From: Aliishimia sp963678085
Lineage (GTDB): Bacteria > Pseudomonadota > Alphaproteobacteria > Rhodobacterales > Rhodobacteraceae
DNA: 64,000 nucleotides
Reading direction: 5' to 3'
Assembly (NCBI GenBank): GCA_963678085.1
Contig: OY782680.1
Location: forward strand, 620,001 to 684,000
The notes below the pieces were generated by a model. The model had not been told where the DNA came from and ran no database searches. It worked only from the letters and a program-made list of their open reading frames with translations. This document shows, one piece after another, positions 26,109-34,868 of the stretch; position 1 is the stretch's first letter, and the number at the start of each line of letters is the position of its first letter. The position numbers and the translations under genes are program-made.

Positions 26109-26654
26109 ATGTCTATCACATATGCGATTTCAGCTGGGCTTGTTGTGCTTTGCGCAGCGGCCTCGGTGCAGGCAGCGACAATAACATATGACGAATCGGT
26201 GGATGGGGATGCGGGCAGCTATAATGACAATCCGGTCGATCTGGGTATTTTGACCCTGGGTGATACTTACCTGATCTCGGGCACGGCCTCTTTGACGGGC
26301 ACGCCGGCGGATGGGTATGACTATTATACCTTCACCGCCGGGTCGGGGTTCTCTATTGACCTGACGCAGTACATTCCCGGTGCCGGTACTTTTGCCAGCG
26401 GCTTTCGGATCTATGATAGCGCGCTGAGCTTGCTGGATGGCTTTAATTACGGAGTGCCCACGGACGATATTTACAGCTCCTTGGGGCTTGGGCCGGGGAC
26501 ATATACGTTCGGGATAACCGAATTTGGCGCAGAAACTCCAAGCAGCTACACCTTCTCACTGGCTCTGAATGTTGCGCCGGTTCCACTGCCCGCATCCCTT
26601 GGGTTTTTGCTCGCCGGGCTTGGGGGGTTTGCCGCTTTGCGCCGGCGTGAATAA
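26109..26654 (+). CDS. VPLPA-CTERM sorting-domain surface protein
   Basis: A 181-residue exported protein. It has a signal peptide (about 1-22, ending VQAA), a Gly/Asp/Tyr-rich beta-type middle, and a C-terminal sorting signal of VPLPA, a hydrophobic stretch and a final RRRE. VPLPA-CTERM proteins are processed by an exosortase of the XrtD type and linked to the envelope or exopolysaccharide. No exosortase gene lies in this window. The middle part has pre-peptidase C-terminal (PPC)-like features (YDYYTFTAGSG, YTFGITEFG). A CtrA-type box upstream suggests cell-cycle or biofilm control. Confidence 0.9.
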   Translation: MSITYAISAGLVVLCAAASVQAATITYDESVDGDAGSYNDNPVDLGILTLGDTYLISGTASLTGTPADGYDYYTFTAGSGFSIDLTQYIPGAGTFASGFRIYDSALSLLDGFNYGVPTDDIYSSLGLGPGTYTFGITEFGAETPSSYTFSLALNVAPVPLPASLGFLLAGLGGFAALRRRE

Positions 26655-26666
26655 GACTTGATTTTT

Positions 26667-26691
26667 GGGGGCATAAGCTGTAAGCGCCCCC
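26667..26691 (+). terminator. GC hairpin after the VPLPA-CTERM gene
   Basis: GGGGGC and GCCCCC arms surround 13 bases, 13 bases downstream of the stop. There is no T-run on the plus side, so this is a weak or Rho-dependent terminator candidate. Confidence 0.4.
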
Positions 26692-26835
26692 TGTCACGTC
26701 AAAACGATGCTGCTTGTGCAGGGTAGGGCCGGGATCACCGGCTCTTTTCGTATTGGAAACGACCAACTGAAACGCGAGACCCGCGGAGCCAACCGCGCGG
26801 CCAGATACATGAAACCAAAGGATCATAAACGCCAC

Positions 26836-28512
26836 ATGGCTACAGCAACTATGGAGGAATTCGAAGCCCTCCTAAACGAAAGCTTCGAAATGGACACGCC
26901 CAACGAGGGTTCCGTTGTCACTGGTAAAGTCCTCGCAATTGAGGCGGGACAAGCCATCATCGACGTAGGCTATAAAATGGAAGGCCGCGTTGATCTCAAA
27001 GAATTTGCAGAACCAGGTGAAGCGCCCAGCGTTGCCGTTGGCGATGATGTTGAAGTCTTCTTGCGCTCTGCTGAAAATGCCAAGGGCGAAGCGGTTATCT
27101 CCCGCGAGATGGCCCGCCGCGAAGAAGCGTGGGATCGTCTGGAAAAAGCCTATGCGGGTGATGCGCGCGTTGAAGGCGCGATCTTTGGCCGTGTGAAAGG
27201 TGGCTTTACCGTGGATCTGGGCGGCGCGGTTGCGTTCTTGCCTGGCTCTCAAGTCGATGTGCGCCCGGTCCGTGATGCGGGTCCGTTGATGCATCTCAAG
27301 CAGCCTTTCCAAATCCTCAAGATGGACCGCCGCCGGGGCAATATCGTTGTGTCGCGCCGGGCAATCCTCGAAGAGAGCCGCGCCGAGCAACGCGCAGAGG
27401 TTATCGGCAACCTGTCCGAGGGCCAGAACACCGAAGGCGTCGTTAAGAACATCACCGAATACGGGGCCTTTGTGGACCTGGGCGGTGTTGACGGCTTGCT
27501 GCACGTCACCGATATGGCATGGCGCCGCGTGAACCACCCCTCCGAGATCCTCACCATTGGCGAGACGATCAAGGTGCAGGTCATCAAGATCAACAAAGAA
27601 ACGCATCGCATCAGCCTTGGCATGAAGCAGCTGATGGAAGATCCATGGGATATCGTTGCGGTGAAATACCCGCTCGAATCAACCCATACCGGCCGCGTGA
27701 CCAACATCACCGACTACGGTGCCTTTGTTGAGCTTGAGCCAGGTGTCGAAGGTCTCGTGCACGTCTCTGAAATGTCTTGGACCAAGAAAAACGTACATCC
27801 GGGCAAAATTGTCTCTACGTCGCAAGAGGTTGAGGTTATGGTTCTGGAAATCGACGGCATCAAGCGCCGCGTTTCTCTGGGCCTCAAACAGACCATGCGC
27901 AACCCATGGGAAGTCTTTGCAGAGAACAATCCAGAGGGCACGCAGGTTCAGGGTGAGGTTAAGAACATCACCGAATTTGGCCTGTTTGTTGGTCTGGACG
28001 GGGACATCGACGGCATGGTTCACCTCTCTGACCTTAGCTGGGACGAGCGTGGTGAGGATGCAATCCAGAACTACCGCAAAGGCGATGTGGTTGATGCGGT
28101 TGTCTCCGAAGTTGACGTTGATAAAGAGCGTATCTCGCTATCCATCAAAGCAGTTGGCGGTGACAAATTTGCCGAAGCAACAGGCGGCGTGAAGCGCGGC
28201 TCTGTGATCACGGTTGAAGTCACAGCAATTGAAGATGGCGGCGTTGAGGTGGATTATGAGGGCATGAAATCCTTTATCCGCCGCTCCGATCTGTCACGCG
28301 ACCGTGCTGAGCAGCGCCCAGAGCGTTTCTCTGTCGGCGACAAGGTTGATGTGCGCGTCACCAATATCGACAACAAAACACGTCGCCTCAGCGTCTCCGT
28401 CAAAGCGCGCGAGATTGCAGAAGAGAAAGAAGCGGTCGAACAGTACGGTTCCTCTGATTCAGGCGCATCCCTGGGTGATATCCTTGGCGCAGCACTGAAA
28501 TCGGGCGACTAG
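26836..28512 (+). CDS. rpsA: 30S ribosomal protein S1
   Basis: A 558-residue ribosomal protein that binds mRNA and helps initiation on weak Shine-Dalgarno leaders. Six S1 RNA-binding repeats are visible; repeats 3-6 each carry a G-V-NITEYGAFVDLG-like motif. I place the start at ATG 26836 (MATATMEEFEALLNESF), the conserved family N-terminus. The longer frame from 26707 runs through the leader. The leader has no strong ribosome-binding site, as is usual for this autoregulated gene, and holds a small hairpin (GCCGG-N5-CCGGC, 26728-26742) followed by TCTTTT. Confidence 0.96.
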   Translation: MATATMEEFEALLNESFEMDTPNEGSVVTGKVLAIEAGQAIIDVGYKMEGRVDLKEFAEPGEAPSVAVGDDVEVFLRSAENAKGEAVISREMARREEAWDRLEKAYAGDARVEGAIFGRVKGGFTVDLGGAVAFLPGSQVDVRPVRDAGPLMHLKQPFQILKMDRRRGNIVVSRRAILEESRAEQRAEVIGNLSEGQNTEGVVKNITEYGAFVDLGGVDGLLHVTDMAWRRVNHPSEILTIGETIKVQVIKINKETHRISLGMKQLMEDPWDIVAVKYPLESTHTGRVTNITDYGAFVELEPGVEGLVHVSEMSWTKKNVHPGKIVSTSQEVEVMVLEIDGIKRRVSLGLKQTMRNPWEVFAENNPEGTQVQGEVKNITEFGLFVGLDGDIDGMVHLSDLSWDERGEDAIQNYRKGDVVDAVVSEVDVDKERISLSIKAVGGDKFAEATGGVKRGSVITVEVTAIEDGGVEVDYEGMKSFIRRSDLSRDRAEQRPERFSVGDKVDVRVTNIDNKTRRLSVSVKAREIAEEKEAVEQYGSSDSGASLGDILGAALKSGD

Positions 28513-28550
28513 AGTGACAGCAGATCCGGTTGGGTCATCGCGTCGGTGCT

Positions 28551-28609
28551 CGCGCTCAATCGTAGCGAGGGGCCGCGAAGACTGGCTCAACGGGTTGTTT
28601 TCTGCTCTA
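28551..28609 (+). repeat. Second dispersed repeat family, copy 1 (candidate structured RNA)
   Basis: This 59-base segment aligns with 61246-61305 on the minus strand at 50 of 60 columns. It begins 39 bases after the rpsA stop and is followed 24 bases later by a strong intrinsic terminator. It could be a conserved 3' UTR element or the body of a small RNA of about 100 bases ending at 28665. The whole 28513-28875 interval has no convincing ORF. Confidence 0.5.
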
Positions 28610-28632
28610 AGCTGCTGTTTCGATTATCATAG

Positions 28633-28665
28633 AAAAGGGCCTCGCATGATCGCGGGGCCCTTTTT
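28633..28665 (+). terminator. Rho-independent terminator of rpsA (or of a downstream small RNA)
   Basis: A 13-bp stem with one G-T wobble (arms AAAAGGGCCTCGC and GCGGGGCCCTTTT, loop ATGATC) ends in a T-run. This is the clearest intrinsic terminator in the window. Confidence 0.9.
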
Positions 28666-28684
28666 GATTCGGGTCGGCATTTCC

Positions 28685-28710
28685 TGACACAAAAGCGTTC
28701 TGACACAAAA
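28685..28710 (+). repeat. Direct repeat TGACACAAAA x2 upstream of ihfB
   Basis: Two identical 10-base units at 28685-28694 and 28701-28710, 16 bases apart start to start, lie about 170 bases before ihfB. They could be a protein-binding site, but no known consensus fits. Confidence 0.35.
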
Positions 28711-28875
28711 TTTCATCTTGTGGTTGAAGTTGTCACCTTGTGAGGAAATATTGATGCTTTATTGTGGGAAAATGAGCTGGATTTAATCAATGATCACTTC
28801 CCGTAGCGCTGCTTTGTTCTTATAGTTATCCTCGTAATTGCGCATGGCACCACTCGGCCAAGGAGAAATTGATTT

Positions 28876-29160
28876 ATGATCCGATCGGAATTGATTCAAA
28901 AAGTCGCGGATGAAAACCCTCACCTTCTTCACCGCGATGTAGAGAGGATTGTGAACACAATTTTTGATGAAATTACGGATGCCATGGCACAAGGGGATCG
29001 CGTGGAATTGCGCGGCTTTGGTGCCTTTTCGGTGAAAAAACGCGATGCACGCACGGGCCGCAACCCTCGCACGGGGGAAAGTGTTGAGGTCGAGGAAAAG
29101 CATGTGCCGTTTTTCAAAACCGGAAAACTTTTGCGGGATCGACTAAACGGAAATACCTAA
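28876..29160 (+). CDS. ihfB: Integration host factor subunit beta
   Basis: A 94-residue HU/IHF-family DNA-bending protein that pairs with IhfA. The family signature GFGAFSVKKRDARTGRNPRTGE is intact (residues 48-69), including the proline at the DNA-intercalating loop tip. It follows rpsA, the classic order in many proteobacteria, but the strong terminator between them implies its own promoter. AAGGAG lies nine bases before the ATG. The next gene starts right after its stop codon. Confidence 0.96.
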   Translation: MIRSELIQKVADENPHLLHRDVERIVNTIFDEITDAMAQGDRVELRGFGAFSVKKRDARTGRNPRTGESVEVEEKHVPFFKTGKLLRDRLNGNT

Positions 29161-29526
29161 ATGCTACGTTATATTAAGTATGCCTGCCTTGCAGTGATCG
29201 CGATTGTCTTGGTCGCTGTTGCCATGGCGAACCGCCAATTTGTGACGCTGAAATTGGTGCCTGATGGGGTGATCGCTGATCTGCTGCCCTTTGATGCGTC
29301 ATGGCTTACGATTGAGCTGCCGCTCTTTCTCGCTGTGTTCTTCGGTGTGGTTTTGGGCTTTGCGATTGGCTATATTCTTGAATGGCTGCGCGAGTATCGT
29401 CAGCGCGCCGAGGCCGCGAAGACAGCCCGTGAAATGCGCCGCCTAAACCGCGAGGTTGCATCGCTGAAGGCGCAGAAACATGCAGGCAAGGACGAGGTTC
29501 TGGTGCTGCTCGATGAGGCGGGCTGA
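29161..29526 (+). CDS. LapA domain (DUF1049) membrane protein
   Basis: A 121-residue inner-membrane protein with two membrane segments (about 6-24 and 48-72) and a cytoplasmic coiled-coil tail rich in Arg and Glu. LapA (YciS) works with LapB in E. coli in controlling LPS synthesis through LpxC. The same gene order rpsA-ihfB-lapA occurs in E. coli. It starts directly after the ihfB stop with no gap. Confidence 0.85.
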   Translation: MLRYIKYACLAVIAIVLVAVAMANRQFVTLKLVPDGVIADLLPFDASWLTIELPLFLAVFFGVVLGFAIGYILEWLREYRQRAEAAKTAREMRRLNREVASLKAQKHAGKDEVLVLLDEAG

Positions 29527-29534
29527 TCTCGCCC

Positions 29535-30170
29535 ATGTCTGTGGCCGTTAAGATTTGCGGTGTAAAAACCCAAGAGGATATTTCCGCCTGCACAGGCGCG
29601 GGCGCGCGCTATGTTGGCTTTAACTTCTTTCCTAAATCGCCCAGGTTTCTGAGCGCAGGGCAGGCGGCGGCTTTGGCCGTTGCTGCACCGCTTGGGCTGG
29701 CGAAAGTCGGGCTGGTGGTGAATGCGGGCGATGATGTGCTGGATGCGCTGCTGCAAACCGTGCCCTTGGATATGTTGCAGCTGCATGGCTCCGAAACGCC
29801 CGAGCGCGTGGCCGCTGTAAAAGCCCGCTATGGTTTGCCGGTGATGAAAGCGGTTGGGATCGCCGATGCCGAGGACTTAGCCGCGCTTGATCTATATGAG
29901 CCGGTGGTCGATCAGATACTGGTGGATGCCAAGCCCCCGAAAAACGCGACCCTGCCAGGGGGGAATGGCCTGAAATTCGATTGGCGCCTGATTGCTGGCC
30001 GGGAGTGGCGCAAACCATGGATGCTTGCCGGGGGCTTAGACGCAGCCACTGTCGGCTCCGCCATCGCGGCAACGAATGCCCGTCAGGTCGATGTGGCCTC
30101 CGGCGTCGAAAGCCACCCCGGGGTGAAAGACGCTGACCTTATTGCATCCTTCCTACACGCTGCCAGATGA
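29535..30170 (+). CDS. trpF: Phosphoribosylanthranilate isomerase
   Basis: A 211-residue TIM-barrel enzyme of tryptophan synthesis. The catalytic cysteine is in VKICGVKT near residues 5-12. The catalytic aspartate lies in VDQILVDAKPP near 122-132, and the phosphate-binding loops in MLAGGLDAATV and VDVASGVESHPGVKD. It starts eight bases after lapA, so it is probably cotranscribed with ihfB-lapA. A dispersed hairpin repeat lies 30 bases after the stop. Confidence 0.95.
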   Translation: MSVAVKICGVKTQEDISACTGAGARYVGFNFFPKSPRFLSAGQAAALAVAAPLGLAKVGLVVNAGDDVLDALLQTVPLDMLQLHGSETPERVAAVKARYGLPVMKAVGIADAEDLAALDLYEPVVDQILVDAKPPKNATLPGGNGLKFDWRLIAGREWRKPWMLAGGLDAATVGSAIAATNARQVDVASGVESHPGVKDADLIASFLHAAR

Positions 30171-30199
30171 ACTGCTGTGAAAGCTCGAAGGTCCGTACA

Positions 30200-30253
30200 G
30201 TGGGGGTTTTGCACCCCCACACCCCCGCAAGGTATTTTTAGCCAAATGAAGGG
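30200..30253 (+). repeat. Dispersed hairpin-tail repeat, copy B
   Basis: GTGGGGGT, five loop bases and ACCCCCAC (30200-30220) are followed by CCCCCGC and the tail AAGGTATTTTTAGCCAAATG. It lies 30 bases after trpF in the gene orientation. The tail has no T-run ending typical of an intrinsic terminator, but TATTTTTA may serve. Confidence 0.85.
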
Positions 30254-30327
30254 CGCAGCGTTGGAAGAGAGCTTTGCAAAACGCTCTGCTCTTTCCCCGG
30301 ACCTCGCGCTGCGCTAGATGGTTTGGC

Positions 30328-30669
30328 ATGACACAGGATAAAAAACAGAAAGACGTTTATACGCTGGTTGTGCAGGTTGGGCGCAAGGCGGGGGATGGTC
30401 TGCCCGAGGGGGCCTCTGGGGCGGGGCTCATCTGTTATGCCAGCGGCGTGGATGAGGCAGAGGCAGTGCGCGAAACCGTTGCGATCCTCAAGCAAGCAGA
30501 TCTGGCCCCGCTGGATGTGACTGGGCATGGCACGCTGCAAGAGCGGCAGGACCAAGGTCATGAGATAGACGGTCAAGAGCGTGCCCTTATGCAGCGTGCT
30601 ATTGATGAAAACGCAGTGATTGTGGCGCAGGTGACGCCGTTTTTTGGTGAGGAAGAGAGTGATGATTGA
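30328..30669 (+). CDS. Hypothetical protein upstream of dapE
   Basis: A 113-residue cytoplasmic protein that I do not recognise by name. It has a mixed alpha/beta pattern (YTLVVQVGRKAGDGLPEGASGAGLICYASG, then an acidic C-terminus EEESDD) and no membrane segment or signal. The start ATG at 30328 is chosen because the longer frame runs into the repeat region. It overlaps dapE by eight bases, so translation is coupled. As I remember it, a similar gene precedes dapE in other roseobacters, which supports it being real. Confidence 0.75.
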   Translation: MTQDKKQKDVYTLVVQVGRKAGDGLPEGASGAGLICYASGVDEAEAVRETVAILKQADLAPLDVTGHGTLQERQDQGHEIDGQERALMQRAIDENAVIVAQVTPFFGEEESDD

Positions 30670-31801
30670 CCCGGTTGTTTTGACGGCAGATTTGGTGCGC
30701 TGCGCTTCTGTCACCCCTGCGGATGCGGGCGCGCAGGACGTGCTTTTCCAGGCGCTCAGCGATGCTGGGTTTGACTGCGCATGGGTGGAGCGCGGCGGCA
30801 TTCGCAACCTGTTTGCCCGCTGGGGTGAAAAGGGCCACGAGCGCACATTTGGCTTTAACGGGCACACAGACGTGGTGCCCATCGGAAATGAGGCGGATTG
30901 GACCTATCCCCCTTTTGGCGCGCAAATCCATGATGGTGTGCTTTATGGGCGCGGCGCGACGGATATGAAATCGGGCGTCGCGGCTTTTGTGGCGGCGGCG
31001 ATTGATTTTGTGCAAACGACTCCGCCCGATGGTGCGCTTATCATCTCGATCACCGGGGATGAGGAAGGCGATGCAATTGATGGCACCACGGCGCTGCTCG
31101 ACTATATGGATGGTGCTGGGGAGCGCATGAGTGATTGCTTGGTTGGGGAGCCGACTTGCCCGAGCAAAATGGGCGAGATGATCAAGATCGGGCGGCGCGG
31201 CTCTATGACGGCTTGGTTCCAGGTCACGGGCCTTCAGGGTCATTCCGCCTATCCGCAGCGTGCCAAGAACCCTATTCCGGCATTGGTGCGGCTGATGGAT
31301 ATCATAGCGAGCCATGAGCTGGATCTGGGCAATGCGCATTTTGATCCCTCCACCATCGCGGTTGTCACCGTTGATACCGGGAACCCAGCAACCAATGTGA
31401 TCCCGGCCAAATGCTGGGGCGCGGTGAATATCCGTTTCAACGATATGCACTCCGGGGAGAGTTTGAGCACATGGATCAATGCGCAAGCCTCGCGCATTGC
31501 GAAGGATTTCGGAGTTAAGGTTGGGGTACGGATCAAGGTCTCGGGTGAAAGTTTCTTGACGCCTCCGGGGCCTTTATCCGATCTGGTGTCGAGTGCCGTT
31601 GCGGCGGAAACGGGTCTTGAGCCAAAACTCAGCACCACGGGCGGCACGTCGGATGCGCGGTTCATCAAGGATCATTGCCCGGTGGTTGAGTTCGGTCTGG
31701 TGGGCCAAAGCATGCACCAAGTAGATGAGCATGTGCGGGTCGAGCATATTATCCAGCTCAAAAAGATCTATGGGCGCATTTTGCGTGACTATTTCAAATA
31801 A
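30662..31801 (+). CDS. dapE: Succinyl-diaminopimelate desuccinylase
   Basis: A 379-residue M20 zinc hydrolase that frees LL-diaminopimelate for lysine and peptidoglycan synthesis. Metal-binding motifs are NGHTDVVP near 66-73 and GRGATDMKSG near 97-106, and the catalytic glutamates lie in GDEEGDAIDGT near 133-143. The lid domain and the GGTSDARF motif near the C-terminus separate DapE from ArgE. The start at 30662 has GAGGAAG upstream and overlaps the preceding ORF. Confidence 0.94.
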   Translation: MIDPVVLTADLVRCASVTPADAGAQDVLFQALSDAGFDCAWVERGGIRNLFARWGEKGHERTFGFNGHTDVVPIGNEADWTYPPFGAQIHDGVLYGRGATDMKSGVAAFVAAAIDFVQTTPPDGALIISITGDEEGDAIDGTTALLDYMDGAGERMSDCLVGEPTCPSKMGEMIKIGRRGSMTAWFQVTGLQGHSAYPQRAKNPIPALVRLMDIIASHELDLGNAHFDPSTIAVVTVDTGNPATNVIPAKCWGAVNIRFNDMHSGESLSTWINAQASRIAKDFGVKVGVRIKVSGESFLTPPGPLSDLVSSAVAAETGLEPKLSTTGGTSDARFIKDHCPVVEFGLVGQSMHQVDEHVRVEHIIQLKKIYGRILRDYFK

Positions 31802-31826
31802 GCATGCCTCACGCAAAATGCGAATG

Positions 31827-31891
31827 TCGCGCCGTGGGGGTTTTGCACCCCCACACCCCCGCAAGGTATTTTTAGCCAAATGAAGGGGGGC
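31827..31891 (+). repeat. Dispersed hairpin-tail repeat, copy C
   Basis: It is nearly identical to copy D, sharing the TCGCGCC lead-in. The hairpin arms are 31834-31841 and 31847-31854, then comes the constant tail and a six-G run. It lies 33 bases after dapE. The G-run falls directly before the next gene's start codon and probably serves as its ribosome-binding site. Confidence 0.85.
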
Positions 31892-31897
31892 ATCGCA

Positions 31898-32497
31898 ATG
31901 GGGGCTAGGGTGCAGCAAACTTTGATTGTTATGCTCAAAGAGCCGCGCCCCGGACGGGTTAAGACGCGGCTGGGGCGCGATATTGGGCCGGTTGCGGCTG
32001 CTTGGTGGTTTCGCCATCAGGTGGGCAGGCTTTTGCGGGGTCTTGAGGATCCCCGCTGGCGATTGGTGTTGGCGGTGTCGCCAGACGGGGCGGGGCTGGA
32101 CAGCCGTGTCTGGCCCGCTCATCTGCCAAAGATTGCGCAAGGGCGCGGCGATCTTGGGGATAAGATGGGGCGGCTTTTGCGCAGCGTGCCGGGGCGTGTT
32201 TGCATCATCGGCTCAGACATTCCCGGCATTTCCCGCGCCCATATCGCCCGTGCCTTCAAATCGCTGGCGGCGTCGGATGTCGTTTTCGGCCCGGCCCCTG
32301 ATGGCGGGTTTTGGCTGGTGGGGATGCGCGCGCCGCCCGCTTGCCTGTTCAAAGATGTGCGTTGGAGCAGTGAACATGCCTTGGCTGATAGCATCGCCTC
32401 TTTGGGTCAAAAACGCATCGCTTTCACCGATACCTTGCAAGATGTGGACACGATACACGATTTGCGGGTGACGCTGGGGCGCGCCCGTGCTAAATAA
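31898..32497 (+). CDS. TIGR04282 family (DUF2064) glycosyltransferase-like protein
   Basis: A 199-residue protein with a GT-A-type nucleotide-sugar fold. It shows KEPRPGRVKTRLG near 13-25, then IIGSDIPGIS and FGPAPDGGFWLVG. Members occur in arsenosugar and other clusters, but the general function is unsettled. Start choice: ATG 31898 has a G-run eight bases upstream. ATG 31880 also reads in frame, but it lies inside the constant tail of repeat copy C. It ends five bases before rnr. Confidence 0.83.
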   Translation: MGARVQQTLIVMLKEPRPGRVKTRLGRDIGPVAAAWWFRHQVGRLLRGLEDPRWRLVLAVSPDGAGLDSRVWPAHLPKIAQGRGDLGDKMGRLLRSVPGRVCIIGSDIPGISRAHIARAFKSLAASDVVFGPAPDGGFWLVGMRAPPACLFKDVRWSSEHALADSIASLGQKRIAFTDTLQDVDTIHDLRVTLGRARAK

Positions 32498-32502
32498 CTC
32501 TC

Positions 32503-34767
32503 ATGTGCGATACTCCTCAGAAAGAGAAGATCCTCGAATGGATCGTGGCCAACCCGACCCAAAGCTCAAAACGCAATATCGCCAAAGCCCTTGGCATCAA
32601 GGGCGAGGAGCGGATTAGCTTGAAACGTATGCTCAAAGAGCTTCAGGAGGACGGGCTGCTGGATAAGGATAAGAATAGCTATAAGGATCCAGATCAATTG
32701 CCGCCAGTTTCGGTGCTGAAGATCACTGAACCGGGGCCGGATGGCGATCTTTTTGCGCGCCCCTTGGAATGGGATGGCAGCGGGCGCGAGCCGCGCATCG
32801 CGGTGGTTGTGCGCCGCTCTGATCCGGCTTTGGGGCCGGGAGAGCGCATTTTGGCGCGGCTCACCCCCCTGAGCGGCGAAGATGTGCAATACGAGGCTCG
32901 GCTTATTCGGCGCATCAGCTATGTTCCCAATCGCATACTGGGGATTTACCGGGAAACAGCTGAGGGGGGGCGCATTGTCTCTATCGACAAAAAACAGAGT
33001 AAAGACTGGTATGTTGCCAAAAGTCGCTCGCTTGGGGCCCAAGATGGGGAGCTTGTGGAGGCGGAAAAATACAGCACCCGCCGCTATCTGGGCTTGCAGC
33101 GCGCCAGCATCACAGAGCGTTTGGGCGATCCTCTTAAACCCAAAGCCGCCTCAATGGTCGCCATCGCGCAGCATGGAATTTTGGATGAATTTCCGCAAAA
33201 GGTGATTGAGCAGGCAGAACAGGCCAAGCCCATTGAATTGGAAGGCAAACGGCGGGATCTGCGGCATCTGCCCCTGATCACCATTGACCCTTCCGATGCG
33301 CGTGATCATGACGATGCCTGCTGTGCCTTTCCTGATGAGCGCCCGCAAAATCCGGGCGGGCATGTGCTTTGGATCGCGATTGCCGATGTGGCCGCCTATG
33401 TGACCCCTGGCTCTGCGCTGGATCATGAGGCGCGCAAACGCGGAAATTCCACCTATTTCCCCGATCGCGTGGTGCCGATGCTGCCCGACAAACTTTCGGG
33501 CGATCTGTGCTCTTTGCATGAAGGGGTGGACCGGGCCTGTATCGCGGTGAAAATCATCCTCGATGCCAATGGCAAAAAGATCCGTAGTAAATTCATGCGC
33601 GGGATGATGCGCTCGCCTGCGGCGCTTACGTATGAAGAGGTGCAAGCGGCCATTGATGGTGCGCCTAACGACAAGACCGCACCGCTGCTTGAGGATGTCC
33701 TCAAACCGCTTTATGCTGCTTACGGCGCGCTTGTGACCGCCCGCAAGGCCCGCCAACCGCTAGAGCTGGATCTGCCCGAGCGCAAAGTTATCCTGGGCGA
33801 GGATGGCAAAGTCGCCTCGGTCGATTTCAAAGAGCGCTTGGATGCGCATCGCCTCATCGAAGAGTTCATGGTGCTGGCCAATGTCTGCGCGGCTGAGGTG
33901 CTCACGGGCAAGCGCACCCCGCTGCTGTTTCGCGTGCATGAAGAGCCCAGCCCGGAAAAATATACCGCCTTGCGCAGCGCGGCTAAAACGTCGGGGCTGA
34001 TGCTGCCCAAGGCCAAGATGCCGCAAACCAAGCATCTCAATCATCTTCTGGCCCAAGCGGCCGAAAAAGACGTGAGCGAGCTGATCAATATCGCCACGCT
34101 GCGCTCTATGACGCAGGCCTATTACAGCCCAGAGCAGCTGGGGCATTTTGGCCTTGCCCTCAGAAAATACGCGCATTTCACCTCACCCATTCGCCGCTAT
34201 GCCGATCTGGTCGTGCATCGTGCGCTGATCTCGGCGCATAAATGGGGCGATGATGGTCTCACGGCTGAGGATATTGAACGCCTTGACCGCACCGCTGAGC
34301 ATATCTCGGATACCGAACGGCGCTCCATGATGGCCGAGCGTGACACAAATGATCGCTATATGGCTGCCTATCTGGCAGAGCGCAAAGGGGCCGAGTTCAC
34401 CGGGCGGGCCAATTCAATCACGCGCGCGGGCGTCTTTGTGCGCCTCGATGAAACCGCTGCCGATGGGTTGATCCCCATACGCCGTCTGGGCCATGAGTAT
34501 TTCGATTATAACCGCAACACCGGCACGCTGATGGGCGTTGATACGGGCACGGTGATTTCAGCGGGGCAAAGGGTGCGGGTGAAACTGCTAGAGGCCGCGC
34601 CGATCACTGGCGGGCTGATCTTTGAGCTACTTGAGATTGAGGGCAAAGAACTACCCCGCCCAGCAACGCGCTCGCGCCGTAGTCCCAGCAGGCGCAAACA
34701 AACCAAAGCCCGTAAAAAATCAGCCGCAGTAAAGCGAAAAGTGACCCGTAAGCGAAAGACGAAATAG
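32503..34767 (+). CDS. rnr: Ribonuclease R
   Basis: A 754-residue processive 3'-5' exoribonuclease. N-terminal winged-helix and cold-shock-like domains are followed by the RNB catalytic domain, with DPSDARDHDDACC near 262-274 carrying the metal-binding aspartates. An S1 domain near 625-705 (GRANSITRAGVFVRLDE) follows. The last ~45 residues are a very basic Lys/Arg tail, as in other RNase R proteins, thought to help unwind structured RNA. Confidence 0.96.
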   Translation: MCDTPQKEKILEWIVANPTQSSKRNIAKALGIKGEERISLKRMLKELQEDGLLDKDKNSYKDPDQLPPVSVLKITEPGPDGDLFARPLEWDGSGREPRIAVVVRRSDPALGPGERILARLTPLSGEDVQYEARLIRRISYVPNRILGIYRETAEGGRIVSIDKKQSKDWYVAKSRSLGAQDGELVEAEKYSTRRYLGLQRASITERLGDPLKPKAASMVAIAQHGILDEFPQKVIEQAEQAKPIELEGKRRDLRHLPLITIDPSDARDHDDACCAFPDERPQNPGGHVLWIAIADVAAYVTPGSALDHEARKRGNSTYFPDRVVPMLPDKLSGDLCSLHEGVDRACIAVKIILDANGKKIRSKFMRGMMRSPAALTYEEVQAAIDGAPNDKTAPLLEDVLKPLYAAYGALVTARKARQPLELDLPERKVILGEDGKVASVDFKERLDAHRLIEEFMVLANVCAAEVLTGKRTPLLFRVHEEPSPEKYTALRSAAKTSGLMLPKAKMPQTKHLNHLLAQAAEKDVSELINIATLRSMTQAYYSPEQLGHFGLALRKYAHFTSPIRRYADLVVHRALISAHKWGDDGLTAEDIERLDRTAEHISDTERRSMMAERDTNDRYMAAYLAERKGAEFTGRANSITRAGVFVRLDETAADGLIPIRRLGHEYFDYNRNTGTLMGVDTGTVISAGQRVRVKLLEAAPITGGLIFELLEIEGKELPRPATRSRRSPSRRKQTKARKKSAAVKRKVTRKRKTK

Positions 34768-34868
34768 CGTGGCAAGATCCCGCTTTTATTTACCATTTTG
34801 ACGCTGCGCCTTTGCTGCCTCATCTTATATTTGTAAAGTAAGCGTGCTTGCTAGGAGAGGATGAATCT

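Noticed and set aside
26707..26835. N-terminal extension of ribosomal protein S1
   Set aside because: The added 43 residues are unlike any S1 and run through the leader; the conserved N-terminus begins at 26836.
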